From assembly GCA_025024175.1 (NCBI GenBank), contig QCXZ01000064.1, forward strand, positions 42,305,325 through 42,369,324: DNA of 64,000 nt, given 5' to 3'. This document shows positions 54,001-64,000 of the stretch, one piece after another. Both the position numbers and the translations under genes were made by a program. The DNA is from Rhyzopertha dominica (lineage: Eukaryota > Arthropoda > Insecta > Coleoptera > Bostrichidae). A model generated the notes under the pieces. That model saw only the letters and a list, made by a program, of their open reading frames with translations. It did no database searches and was not told the origin of the DNA. Within the stretch, counting starts at the first letter, position 1; every line of letters starts with the position of its first letter.

Positions 54001-57000
54001 TGTTTGCAAATTAAGTCGAAAATGAAGACATTCAAAAGAATTATTTTTTCTTTGGTCCAATTCAAATGTGTCAGGGCTCGTACTTTGTTAAAGGTATTAA
54101 AATCTGTTTTGTGTTTTTTGTTTCATTTTCTCACCCATTTTTATGTTTTTTAGCTTTACTAATCTTGATTAACTTAAGCTTTTTAATAAGTAGGTGAGAA
54201 TATTGCTTTTTGAGGCCATTATGATACACAATTTGTATTTCATAATAAGAGCCATTTCGAAACGTAACTTTCTATTTTCCAGTGTTGGTATCATTAAAAA
54301 ACATCAAAGAAACTCCACCTCGTAACATCGTAACTGTCATGGTTCTTGTCAAATTGACACTTAGCCAATTTAAGCGTAGCAGGTTAAATTTCCCTAAATT
54401 TTTGATTTTTATGAAATACCTCACATTTTCTTGTGTAGAAGACGTGAAATAGAAAAAATAATATAAAAAACATATTTTATAAGGCCCTTTGCCTTATGCT
54501 CGTTTTGTAATCTTTGGATGCGTGCGACAAAATCGCGCCTTATGAAACTAGTTTTGTAATATACTATTTTATTATGTAGAGTAGCTTTTTAAAGTAATCA
54601 CCTATATAATAATAAAAGACTTGTTTGTAGTCCAGTCTTTAATTTATTTTTGTTGCCCAAGTGGCAGCATTTCAACCACCAAGCTGCCTTCAGCAATGAC
54701 TTAATAAGTACAAATAAGAACTAAAACAGTAAAGGCCCCGTTGCACAAAGCGTGGTTAACCAGACCCCCTGGTTAACGTGCAGTCAACTGCATGGAAATG
54801 TTTCTTTTTAAGTGGTCTTCACTGGTGCTGCCTGTGGCAATGTCTGGTTAACCAGGGGTCTGTGTGTTCATGTATAGCTTTTTTGTAGTTTGTCATATTT
54901 CATTGTTTTAGTTTTTACTTATACTTGTTAAGCCACTGGAGAAAGCCACTTATCAACTGAAATGCTGCTATTCGGTTTTGCCAAAAATAAGTGTTTATTT
55001 CTTTCTGTACCTTCTTATTATGTTTATATTTACTTCTTGTTTGTTATACCTAATTTTAATTATCTTTTCATATCATCTCTCTTGAATAGTATCTCTAGAT
55101 CCTCTTTTACTAATTGTTATTAAAATATTGTGTGCAAGGTAATTATTCATTGATTATTTTTAGTTCCCTAATCCTCAACACAATAATGGCTGCCTTTAGG
55201 CCTAACTTTGTGGCTACCAGAACTTTACAATTCTTAGAACTGATTAACAACACCCAAAAGGATGACCTCCCAAAGTATTTACTCTTACGAACACTGGGTC
55301 TTTGCATTAGTGTATGTCCTCCTCCAGCAGAGCAACGAAGACAAGTTCTTGGCCTAGTCTGGAGGTACATTTCATCATTGAATATTCCGGAACAGTACAT
55401 TAGTTGTGCTGAGGTTTGGGTACAATTTACAGTTCAGCATTTTATGGTGAGTAATGCTTTGAAGAAACCAATATACATAAATCCGGATGAGTCAGTAGAA
55501 AGTGCCTCCGACAAAATTTTAATAAATTTAATTGAAAAGTATAAAGTTACATTTCATATTTGGACATCTCAAAAAATATCACTTCCTTAACTTATATTGA
55601 CTACTAATTGCATTGTTCCTAATTGCTTGCAAAACTTGTGTGTTTTAAAAGATACACAAACATTTGTGAAACTGAATAAGAATACCAAATGAATGGAATG
55701 AAATTCTAAAGAAACATTAAACAAATATAACATTATTGCAACAAGCATGAACAACATTATGTATGCATTCTCATATGGTTATACATTTTATGGATAGATT
55801 GCTTTATAATAGAAATTGTAATATTAGGAACATAACAAACATTCCTTCATCAGTTTTGCCTCTCGTTATGAAAACGATGACTGTCAATATTCATTATGCA
55901 CAGTGGCATCCAGGTAACACAATTTGTTGTATTTACAAAAACTAAATGTGCACTATACAGCATAAAGTATCGCTGCACACCTGGCGGTTGTTAACTTAAC
56001 CAACCGTAATTCATTTCATTAATATTGTTATGTATTTTGTAAAAGCACATTTAGCACAAAGATTCATCTAAGTAGCCATATTAGCTAAAGGTTTCTAGAT
56101 AGTGACTATCATAAATTCTCAAATATACATTTTAGACAGAGCTAGGCAAAGTTGTCGGAGTACAAGTGCAAGTACCCGTGTTCATATTGCAAGTACACAG
56201 TACTGAGTACATAAAAATTTAATAATAATAAGGTTTANGATAAATCTGTGATATGTAATTTTATTTAGGTAATATTGTTTTTCACNCGCATGATGTGTAT
56301 TACCCACCCTTGAAATATTATTTTTTCTATATTGTACTAGATATATTCTTAAAATATAATTTTATTGTTTATTTAATTTATTCTTCTTTAATTANAATTA
56401 TAAATTAGTAAATGTTGGGTAAAATACAGTTTATGTACTTTTTTACGGAAATCAATTGAATAACCAAATTTTGAAAGTAAGCATTTACTATTGAGGAATA
56501 GAAGACAACATATTTATTGATTTATTTTATTTGCTTTTAAAATAACCAATTTTTCAAAATTTTCATTGCTTAAGGCATGACATCGAAGGCAATTGACGAT
56601 GGACACAAACGAAAACAGATCTTCAATGGGCGCTGAAGATGGAAGGCAAGTGTAGTAACGTAAAGGTTTTAGACAGAGCCTGGCAAAAGGGTGTATGTTT
56701 TAATAAAGAAAGGTGTAAGTTCAACCAAAAGAGCATTAAATATGTAGTTCATACAATATCAGAAAAAGGAATTGTGGCAGATCCAGAAAAAATTGAGGCA
56801 ATAAAAAACATTCTAAAGCCAGAAGATGTAGATAGTGCGTTGCGCTTTGTGGGAATGGTTACTTATCTCTCTAAATTTATACTAAACCTGTCACAGTATA
56901 CTTACAATTTAAGACAGTTGTGTAAAAAAAAAATATTTTTCAATGGATCGAACACCATGAAAATGAATTTAAAAATCTAAAACTATTGTTATCAAGTACC

Positions 57001-58385
57001 CCAGTATTGGCATTTTTTGATATAAATAAGCCAATAACTTTGTCAGTAGATAGTTTAAAAAATGGAATGGGTACGATTATTACAAAATAATTAGCCAATT
57101 GCATATACATCCAAAGCAATGACCGATGCGCAGATCAGATATGTACAAATAGAAAAGGAATTATTAACTTGTGTTGTTGGATATCAATGAATTCATCATT
57201 ATATTTATAGAACACACACACACAAGTAGATAGCCATTAGAGACAATATTAAAAAAACGTTAAATCAATGTTCACCACGTTTACAAAGATTATTAACATC
57301 TTTACAATATTATTATTATTATTGCACCAAGAAAATTTTTAAAAATAGCTAATGCTTTATCTAGAGCTTTTGATCTAAAAACAAGCTCTATGTTGTAGAA
57401 GAATATTTGCAACAACAGGTTTGTTTAATAAATGTAATATATGTATAGCATAAATGAAAAACAACTTGCCAGAATTAAGAAAGAAACTGAAACAGATCCT
57501 GAATTAAAAGTTTACAAATCATTAAAAAAGACTGGCCTAATTCAAAAAAAGCTAAACAATTTACTTAAACACTACTGGAAATATAGAGAAATAATTATAG
57601 ATGTAAATGGAGTTATCACAAAAGGGACTCAAATAATAATTTCAAACTCAATGCATAAGGAAATGTTAGTACATGTTCATTACAATCATTTTGAATTTTA
57701 TAAAACCAATTACGAGCAGATAAGCTTATTTGTAGGCCTTGCCCAAATATAAAAAATGATACAAAATATGATCAAAAATTGAGAAACTTGTGGAAGGTTT
57801 CAAAGTCAACAATCCAGAGAGCCAGTCTTCAATTGTGAACTACCAAACCGCCTCTGGCAATATGTTGCAGCTGACTTATTTCATCTGGAAAATAAAAATT
57901 TTCTATTAGTTGTTGACCTGATCTCCAAATATCCCGAGATCATTTGTCTCAGAAATAATACTACTAGCTCAAATATAATAGAAGAATTAAAAATCATTTT
58001 CTCAAGACATGGAAAACCCGATTTGTTATACTCGTATATGGAAAATGGTAAAGAATTTGATAATGGCAGCTTTCAAAATTTTTTAACTAAATGGAAAATG
58101 CATCATCAAACAAGCAGTCCTTATCATGCTCAATCAAATGGGTTCTTAGAATGTAGTGTGTGTGCAAACCATAAAGAAACTTAAAAGCGTGCATGATAAA
58201 AAAGATGTTCACCTTTCTATTCTAGAATATAGGAATACACTCATAAGGTCCTACTTGCTATCCTCCACCGAGTTACTGTTTGAGAGAAAAATTAAAGGGC
58301 TTCTGCTAATTTGCAATAAAATAATTAATGCCTGAATATAATATTAAAAATTAGTATTATCTGATAGGCATCAAAAACAATTAAT

Positions 58386-58423
<38 letters not shown>

Positions 58424-59515
58424 TATGATCATATTACAAAACCAGCCAACATTGAAAGAAAAGATGATTATAGATTGCCTTGATATATTATAATGCGGAA
58501 TAGCAAGGAATATTGTAGAAATAGAAGATTTTTGAAAAGATGTAATCTGGCTCAGAAAAATATTAATGATGATGTTTGACTTTAGCAATGACAAAGAAAG
58601 TGACACTGAAATAGCCGATACAGTAGCAATTACTAAAGATCCTGACAATGACTGTAAACATAACAATCACGAAAATGTTAGCTATACAAAAAGCAGTAGA
58701 GTTGTAAAAATGCCGTTTCATTTAAGAGATTATGTAAAATATTAGTTGGAATATTTTGTTAGTTGTTATTTTATTAATTGTACTCAGCACTTCATTTTGT
58801 GTAGTACAATAGTTAGAATAGTTTATGAACAGGTATTGTATCAGCATTTTAAAGGATTAAAAAATACTAGGTCGTGGACACCACAACAAGCACGTGCCAA
58901 ATTATACTAGATACAACTGGTATATGTACTTCATACTTAAATACTATTCAAGTACTAAGTACTTTAACCAAGCCAAGTACAAGTACATAATCCATAAAAG
59001 GACCTAAGTACCAAGTACAAGTACGTACTTGAAGTACAGATTAAGAACTTTTACTTAAATACAGCCCAGCTCTGTATTTAAATATATGCATTGTAACAAC
59101 ATTGACAACTTTTAAAGGATTTCAAGTATTGCCAAAGAAAAACACATCAGACTCACTAATATTGTAGTTTGATGGATATTTAAAAGTGTACAACTGAAAA
59201 GAAAATGGTTTTGAAGGATTTGTTCCATTTCAGAGTTTTATCCTGTAAAACTATTGGTTTTTAAGTTTAAAATTCTGGGGATGTGTTATTGAAATATAGT
59301 GCAAAATATGCATATTTTGGTATAGCTTGGATTAATATGCAACAAAAATATATTTCTTTAATCCATTGTAGATCCGTGAAGTTAATGCTGTATTGGGGGA
59401 TATAATTGATCATATGGCAATAGACAGAGCTTATGAACAGCACTACAATCAGCTGAAGATCATAGTGGATACAATTGTTTCGTATGTGCACGATTTCGAA
59501 GCACTATTGGCAATA
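45063..59515 (+). CDS. VPS35L: VPS35L, Retriever complex subunit (5' ten exons)
   Basis: Traced exons: 45063-45085, 45143-45233, 45294-45464, 46019-46184, 50282-50612, 50666-50842, 51560-51737, 51840-52009, 55164-55446, 59372-59515. All joints are GT...AG and phases match, giving 578 codons of about 960 in the family. Diagnostic stretches are '[20 protein letters not shown]', '[20 protein letters not shown]', '[20 protein letters not shown]', '[20 protein letters not shown]', '[19 protein letters not shown]', '[17 protein letters not shown]' and '[11 protein letters not shown]'. VPS35L is the VPS35-like helical-solenoid scaffold of Retriever (with VPS26C and VPS29). Within Commander it recycles membrane proteins from endosomes. 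The C-terminal exons lie beyond 64000. Exon 1 and its 57-bp intron are the least certain part. Confidence 0.9.
45086..45142 (+). other. VPS35L intron 1 (57 bp, inferred)
   Basis: Reading through gives a hydrophobic stretch ('[18 protein letters not shown]') not expected in a cytosolic solenoid protein. Removing g(gt)tcgt...gctttttag restores an IEW-KN joint in frame, and the segment has a pyrimidine-rich 3' end. The donor (TG/gttcgt) is not a strong consensus. Confidence 0.6.
46891..47015. repeat. Short fold-back MITE
   Basis: 'catatgttatttggagctaa' and 'agtgactttatgtagc' on the left pair with 'gctacataaaagttcact' and 'ttatctcctcataacata' on the right; 'ctgga' / 'tccag' lie inside. Arms of about 44 bp with a GC-richer loop. 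No coding capacity. Confidence 0.6.
47306..47495 (+). pseudogene. THAP-type zinc-finger fragment
   Basis: On the plus strand '[11 protein letters not shown]' gives the first half of a C2CH THAP finger (Cys-X4-Cys). After a frameshift, '[11 protein letters not shown]' joins across a 41-bp GT...AG intron-like gap (from about 47402 to 47442) to '[16 protein letters not shown]'. THAP fingers bind DNA and occur in host regulators and in P-element transposases. The frame ends soon after (taa near 47493). Its second half is duplicated inverted at about 48920-49020. A broken fragment, possibly from a P-like element. Confidence 0.5.
47388..49021. repeat. 1.6-kb palindrome containing a CAGGGTGTCC MITE
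   Basis: Left arm 47388 to about 47990 and right arm about 48400 to 49021 are near-identical inverted copies. They include THAP-fragment sequence ('caatgggcaacagcgtg' against 'cacgctgttgcccattg') and, further in, the MITE ends 'cagggtgtcccatttt' (47636) and 'aaaatgggacaccctg' (ending 48784). Inversion therefore extends about 240 bp beyond the MITE on both sides. Confidence 0.8.
49028..49135 (-). repeat. Third copy of the CAGGGTGTCC MITE end
   Basis: 'agtaatacagtaatgtcgaa' ... 'aaaatgggacaccctg' repeats the right end of the MITE immediately outside the palindrome, so one MITE end is present in tandem. Confidence 0.7.
50843..51559 (+). other. VPS35L intron 6 (0.7 kb)
   Basis: From gtaagt to a long T-tract and tag. 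AT-rich; nothing recognisable. Confidence 0.7.
52026..54080 (-). mobile_element. Dead Tc1/mariner-like transposon
   Basis: TIRs of about 30 bp ('cccgaacacatttaaattgg' at left; 'ccaattcaaatgtgtcaggg' at right) flanked by TA (52024-52025 and 54081-54082). The minus strand shows degraded transposase: '[15 protein letters not shown]' (about 52610-52560), '[18 protein letters not shown]' (about 52450-52400) and upstream '[14 protein letters not shown]' (about 53270-53220). Many stops and frame changes and two undetermined bases; not functional. A hAT MITE has inserted at 53516. Confidence 0.75.
53516..53975. mobile_element. hAT-type MITE (460 bp)
   Basis: Ends 'cagtgtttcccaaa' and 'tttgggaatcactg' are the CAGTG...CACTG termini of many hAT elements. 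The flanking 8-mers are atatacac and atgtacag, alike at 6 of 8 positions, fitting an 8-bp target duplication. Internal C-rich blocks ('cgccccc') occur near both ends. No ORF. Confidence 0.75.
54640..55010. repeat. Inverted pair, possible Penelope terminal remnants
   Basis: 'ttgcccaagtggcagcattt' at about 54651 and 'gaaatgctgctattcggttt' at about 54959 are inverted relatives. The minus strand of the left copy has CTGAAGG, a stem and GAAA, reminiscent of a degraded hammerhead core. Between them, 'tggttaaccag' occurs in several forms. Confidence 0.35.
56590..58745 (+). pseudogene. Ty3/Gypsy pol remnant related to the mag-like element
   Basis: Plus-strand codons collinear with the pol of 36111-40238. 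RT thumb: '[20 protein letters not shown]' and '[14 protein letters not shown]' (56639-56940). RNase H traces run to about 57400. The integrase zinc region is near 57441-57752, and the integrase core near 57850-58160 has '[19 protein letters not shown]' and '[12 protein letters not shown]'. The tail near 58685 is '[14 protein letters not shown]'. Stops and frameshifts everywhere; no LTRs found. It holds an (AGT)n run. Confidence 0.7.
58387..58424. repeat. (AGT)n microsatellite
   Basis: About 12 AGT units within the Gypsy remnant. Confidence 0.95.
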
Positions 59516-59738
59516 GTAAGTATTATGTGATAAGTTCTGTGAAATAATGATGCTCATTATAACATACAAAGTAATTTCTGAATCATTAATTAAGAATTGC
59601 ATTATTGATTTTATATCATATCACTCAAAAACGGTCAATGCAAACAATTAACAAGGCAACATCAAATCACAGCAAATTTTATTTTACATTTGACAATGTA
59701 TTTTTAGTTTTTAATTTCAAAAAATTTACTTTCATATA
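59516..59738 (+). other. Start of VPS35L intron 10
   Basis: Exon 10 ends in a consensus donor (gtaagt at 59516). I find no further VPS35L exon up to 64000, so everything from here on is read as intron 10 filled by repeats. Confidence 0.6.
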
Positions 59739-60541
59739 CAGGGTCCGCCACCTAAAACTCCCCAGGCTCGTATTTTCTTTGTTTTTTTTTTAGGTACAAT
59801 CTTAAGTTATATGTCAAATTTTAGGTCTTTTTGAACTCTTTAAAAATAGCATAGTGAGGGTCCAAAATTTTATTTTGCATATTGTGATATTTTGCAAATA
59901 AAGTTAATTTTTGTAAATATTTTGTAACCTTACCCCGTATGATAAATATTGCTTCATAGTTGGATGCCGATTTTTGTCTTCTTCTATTTGTGCCATTACC
60001 ATGTATGCGTAATTTTTACTCCTTCTTAGTGAAAAACAAGAAAAACTAGTCGCTGCCATTTTCTGTTATAGGGCCGTACACAATTTTTTAAGTGTTAGTT
60101 TAGAAGCTTATTATAGTACAAATTATGCCTACATACCCATCGCTGCACACAAAACCCCAAAATTTTGAGTAACTATTAAATAAATCAAGTACAAAGTTCA
60201 TTCTAAAGAGAGAGAGAGGCTAGAAAGTGAAACCCTGCGATGAGGCTAGTTTGGTTTTCTACATCGCCTACTAGCCTCGTCACGGTGTTTCATTTCCTAG
60301 CCTCTGTCTCTTTAGAACGAACTTTGTACTTGATTTATTTAAAAGTTACTTAAAATTTTTAGGTTTTGTGTGCAGCGATGAGTATGTAGGCACAGTTTGT
60401 ACCGTAATAAGCTACTAAACTAACACTTAAAAAATATTTTTAAAGAGTTTAAAAAGACCTACAATTTGACATATAACTTAAGGTTGTACATAAAAAAATA
60501 AAGAAAATACGAGCCTGGGGAGTTTTAGGTGGCGGACCCTG
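59739..60541. mobile_element. Fully palindromic TA-flanked MITE (803 bp)
   Basis: Ends 'cagggtccgccacctaaaac' and 'gttttaggtggcggaccctg' with TA on each side (59737-59738, 60542-60543), suggesting Tc1/mariner-type mobilisation. Inverted similarity continues to the centre near 60255 ('agtacaaagttcattctaaa' against 'tttagaacgaactttgtact'; 'gatgaggctagt' against 'actagcctcgtc'). No ORF. Confidence 0.8.
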
Positions 60542-61060
60542 TATAGCAATTTTTATTTTCTTTAGCAAAAAGCCCACGGTTCCGTCGAATAACTTTGTAC
60601 TCATACATTTTACACCTTTTGCATAAAGTAGTATTAAAATTGGATAAGGAATACAAAAATATTATATTATTAGGGTGTTAGTCAGTTTTAAAAAATCATA
60701 GTAAATGTACATTACCAGTACAATAATTTTAGATTTTAATCCTGAAAAATCCAAAACACTTGTTTAAAACAGTGTTTTGCATTTTCAACAATAAATGGAA
60801 ATATGGGTTCAACTATGCCAAAAATGAGTATTTTTATTTTTAGAATGTCAGTTTCATATCGAAAAAATACTGCACAACCTAATTGCGTCTGTGCCACATT
60901 CCATAATTAACATTGTCACCTCTCTTGATACATCCGCAAATTCCGCATACATACTTAAANTATATTTCCAACTTTAATCAGTTTGAGCTATATAAATGAA
61001 GTAATTTAGATGTTCTCTTTATNCTAGCTATCTTAACTTGTAATTTTATGTTAACTTTTA
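60542..61060. other. Unassigned intronic sequence
   Basis: About 500 bp, AT-rich, two undetermined bases; nothing recognisable. Confidence 0.4.
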
Positions 61061-61905
61061 CTTCCACATCCAACAGATGGCAAGTATTGTATTGCGAAAA
61101 AAAATTTCAAAAATTTTATTTGCTCATTCGCTTTAAAATGGTGGAAAACGCAAAAAAACAAAATTTGAGCAAAAAATTTCTTGTCTGTGTCTGTGGTTTT
61201 GTTTGTGGACACGATAACTTTCAAAAGACTAAATATATGAACTTGAAATTTGGCAAACATATAAATCTCAACCACCCAAAGCGACCTATTGTTTGTGGGG
61301 TAAGTATGGTATCGGGAAGGGGACGAAATTGAGGGGTAACTACCCTTTTTGCAAATTTTTATTTTTTTTAGTTTTAGTATGTGATTAGTAGTATAACTGC
61401 GAGTATTACTCACTCTTATAAATTTTCGGTGCAGCAAACTGTTTAAAAGATATTAGCAAAAAAGCGTGACTTAAAGTAAACGGTTTTTCCTAAATATCTC
61501 CAAATATATTTAATATATTCAAAAAATGAAAATACCATCACATAGGAAATAAAATTTCTCACAAAAAGTGTCTTAGAAAATTTATTCAAAATTTTGACAT
61601 TTACGAAATATTTCCAAAAAACCTATTTTGGACCCTGCTCGTACGATTTTTTTATAAATTTTGGTACTATATAGAAAATCAAATTTCTAGTCGAAAAGCA
61701 CTCTTGCAATTTTTTTGTTAAATTAATATTTTTCGAGTTATTTGGAAAAACCGATTTTAAAATTTATATATTTTTGCTAATATCACGAGGACTGTTTGCC
61801 TTAGAAAAAATATGTAGAGAAAAAAAAGGCTCAAAAACCTGATTACTAATCATATAGTATAAGAAATAAAAAAGTAAATGTCATTTTGACAATTTGATGT
61901 GGAAG
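61061..61905. mobile_element. TA-flanked MITE, long copy (845 bp)
   Basis: Ends 'cttccacatccaa' and 'tttgatgtggaag' are inverted and flanked by TA. The first ~85 and last ~160 bp match the short copy at 33174-33440. The open frames inside (for example 61048-61332) overlap on both strands and show no domain. Confidence 0.65.
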
Positions 61906-62464
61906 TATTGATTCAATTTGCAGCGGTTTTCTTATAAATATGCAAGATACAAAAGCGGTAAAGGTTTAGAAGATTGGCAATTGCACTTTGCAAACTAGTT
62001 GAACTGGAATCCTTGGAAACACTTGGATCAAATTGAGACATTGCCAATATATCATTTGTTTGGTTTGGCCATTGGCTTGGCGTCATTCTGCGTTCTGTAT
62101 TATCTCTATAATACTCTTTAAGATTGAGTTCCAAGTTTGTTTTAATTCAGCAATGAGAAAATTGTAAGGGAGGGTTTGTTAAGGCATGGCAAAACCATTT
62201 TGTCCGCAACTTCTGGTAACCTTAACCAAACTTAAAAAACAGCCGACAACGTCACAGACTAAACTAATTTAAAACAATCAAATTTCAATTGCAAAATTCA
62301 CAAAAAAGTTCATGTTTTTGACCACTGTAGATGAGCTTTGCATAAATATTACAACAATTCTTGAAATGTGAAACAGGTCCATTTTGGAATTATAGCTGAC
62401 CCCGTATTATAATAATAATAACGTTAAATAGAAATTTAATTATATTGAACTCGACTTCGACTTA
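61906..62464. other. Unassigned intronic sequence
   Basis: About 560 bp. 'agtattgattcaatttgcag' just after the MITE also follows the short copy at 33441, so the repeat unit may extend some 30 bp further. No gene seen. Confidence 0.4.
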
Positions 62465-63550
62465 TCTTAAAATTATGTACTCTTTTTTCTTTGCCGAGCT
62501 TTCGATTTAATTTTATATCTTCATTGGGGCTTCTATAAACATTTACAGCATATAAACTTATAACAATATGTAACTCATAACCTTACTGAAAGTTTATTTG
62601 GTGATGATTTCTTATTGCACGTTCTGTTAATGAGCATCGATATCTATCTTTTCTTATATCGCTTTTATGAAGTGCTATTCTGCTAGATTTTTTTTTGTCA
62701 CAAGTATCACATTTTAAAGAACAACTGTGGATTGATATTGTAATGGAATATTTGATTTTAATTTGCCGAATAAATTTGAACCTTTTTTAAAAATTTTAAT
62801 GCTATTTAATACCCTCAAATTGAAAACTTCTAATTAATTTTGTTGTCAAACCTGTAATATTTGGAAGAGATCCAAAACTAGATACTTCTACTTGATTGTT
62901 ACTTTGAGAATCATGATTTTGTTCAATGTATTTAAATTTTGTTGATTAATCGCAAAACCGTTTTGTTTATGATCAGTCGTAGAAAATAGAATTTTGTTTG
63001 TTTGTGGGTAAGAATTTTGAAATAACATAATTTTTTTTTTAATTCTTATAATGAAATTAGGATGTGAAAGTTTTTTAATTCTATATTTCATTTGTCTAAT
63101 AAATTAATTTTAGTTTTAACTAAGTGATTGGATAAAAAATTTATGTGATGAAGTAGGTTTCTGATATCAATCTAAAATATTTTTTTTTATTTTGGCGTAT
63201 TACTTTTGTATCAAGAAATGGTACACCACCATCCACTTCCCTTTCAGATGTAAATTTTATATGTTGGTCAAAAGAATTGAAAACCGTTATAATTTTTTCT
63301 ATGCCATAGGTTGGGATTACTAAAATTAAATCATCCATAAATTTATTTTATATAGAAGTTGGTCCATTACATATTGTGCAAATATAGAACTGAATTTTGA
63401 CCCTATCAAGCACCCAAAAATTTGTTTGTAATATTTGTCCTCGTAATTAAAATAATTATTATCTAATATAAATGATACTATCTCTAGGAAAAGTTCTCTT
63501 CTTTTATAATTTATGTTAATTTTCGGATATTGAAATGAAGTCAAAATTTT
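62465..63550 (-). pseudogene. Dead family A-like Penelope copy, minus-strand part
   Basis: Diverged relative of the 827-residue protein in pieces: 'YKQIFGCLIGSKFSSIFAQY' (63640-63326 frame), 'MDDLILVIPTYGIEKI' with 'VPFLDTKVIRQ' (63338-63141), then thumb residues near 63091-62888. The GIY-YIG region (about 62700-62600) is largely lost. The 3' repeat at 62480-62540 carries the degraded hammerhead-like block (cgagctttcgat...tcttcattgggg). Not functional. Confidence 0.75.
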
Positions 63551-63554
63551 AGAA

Positions 63555-64000
63555 AAAGGGAATATCACAAACAAACGTTTAATTTTAGAAATGTACCGAA
63601 TTAATAAAAATATTAACACAATAAATAAAAAATCGGACACAAAAAATTTAAGTAATATTTACACCTATTTGCTATCAGTTGAAATATTGAAATCATAGTT
63701 AATAAAATAAAAATGTGTAGTAAAACTGCAGGCATAAATTCATGAAAAATGTGGTGGCTATGTTGCAACTTTCAGATTTTGTCATCAATCAAATCTGTAA
63801 TGAAACTTCAAATTTAAATCAAATTTTACATAATATGCATGATTTGGTAAATACAATTGGCCCTCTTTTATAAACCTCAATTTCAGTAAGGTTACGAGTT
63901 ACATATTGTTATAAGTTTATATATTGTAAATGTTTGTAGAAGCCCCGATGAAGATTTAAATATAATCGAAAGCTCGGCAAAGAAAAAAGAGTTACATAAT
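63555..64000 (+). pseudogene. Dead family A-like Penelope copy, inverted plus-strand part
   Basis: Starts with C-terminal codons ('TNKRLILEMYRINKN', 'SDTKNLSNIYTYLL') and runs through the 3' repeat to the window end. Near 63943-63976 the plus strand has CCGATGA, an AT-rich stem region and GAAAGCTCGGC, the counterpart of the family A core with one change in the first box. It meets the minus-strand part head-on near 63550. Confidence 0.75.

Larger units (their letters stand above)
52010..55163 (+). other. VPS35L intron 8 (3.2 kb)
   Basis: From gtaagc to atttttag. Mostly filled by a Tc1-like element carrying a hAT MITE (52026-54080). The rest holds an inverted pair near 54640-55010 and no gene. 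Confidence 0.75.
56137..59074. mobile_element. hAT-like element split by a Gypsy remnant
   Basis: The outer ends 'cagagctaggcaaag' and 'cagcccagctctg' are inverted and resemble hAT termini. Just inside both ends are arrays of 'aagtac' variants (56157-56212; 58921-59035), as in several hAT MITEs. The flanking 8-mers match at only 5 positions (attttaga / tatttaaa). The middle is occupied by decayed Ty3/Gypsy pol sequence. Confidence 0.55.
55447..59371 (+). other. VPS35L intron 9 (3.9 kb)
   Basis: From gtgagt to attgtag. It contains a hAT-like element with a nested Gypsy remnant (56137-59074); 55447-56136 and 59075-59371 show nothing assignable. Confidence 0.75.

Noticed and set aside
61048..61437. 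94- and 128-codon frames on opposite strands
   Set aside because: Both lie in the TA-flanked MITE, overlap each other and show no domain.
59520..64000. Further VPS35L exons
   Set aside because: I looked for the expected helical-repeat sequence following exon 10 and found none; the remaining exons are probably beyond the window.

Overview
The window is nuclear DNA from an arthropod, most likely an insect. This is inferred from AT-rich sequence, very short introns (53-60 bp) beside TE-swollen ones, three conserved animal genes, and a repeat set (Penelope-like, Ty3/Gypsy and Bel/Pao elements, hAT and Tc1/mariner elements, fold-back MITEs) typical of insects. The species is not identifiable from what I see.

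1-20.8 kb: a satellite locus with inverted ends. Both ends carry the same single-copy segment in opposite orientation (about 1.23-1.77 kb and 20.33-20.76 kb), bordered by a tRNA-derived SINE piece. Inside lie arrays of a 123-bp satellite (sat1), plus-oriented on the left and minus-oriented on the right. At the fold is a decayed Bel/Pao gag. The left arm also holds about 5.4 kb of a second 123-bp satellite (sat2), which aligns with the reverse complement of sat1. Three elements have landed in these arrays with visible target duplications: a Penelope-like element (4671-6424), a 173-bp Penelope hairpin (10059-10231) and a decayed Ty3/Gypsy provirus (10396-16516). The provirus has an env-like tail and a macrodomain (OARD1/TARG1 type) between RNase H and integrase.

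21-31 kb: TA microsatellites, a perfect 65-bp-arm hairpin, then a head-to-tail array of a 3,012-bp Penelope-like element. Two units have the same intact 827-codon ORF; a truncated unit and an inverted unit follow. Their repeats carry a hammerhead-ribozyme-like core.

31-41 kb: a 3.5-kb fold-back palindrome and a young, intact Ty3/Gypsy element (35755-40502) with LTRs that read identically, a 5-bp target duplication and one 1,375-codon gag-pol ORF.

42-64 kb: the host genes. SF3B5 (U2 snRNP SF3b) is convergent with PIGG (GPI ethanolamine phosphate transferase 2), with 28 bp between stop codons. PIGG is divergent from VPS35L (Retriever/Commander endosomal recycling), with 349 bp between start codons. 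Ten exons of VPS35L can be traced over 14.5 kb; the gene runs off the right edge. Its introns hold nested repeats: a hAT MITE inside a dead Tc1-like transposon, a dead Gypsy inside a hAT-like element, fold-back MITEs, a THAP-domain remnant, and at the right edge a dead Penelope-like copy with the same inverted architecture as the one at 28-30 kb.
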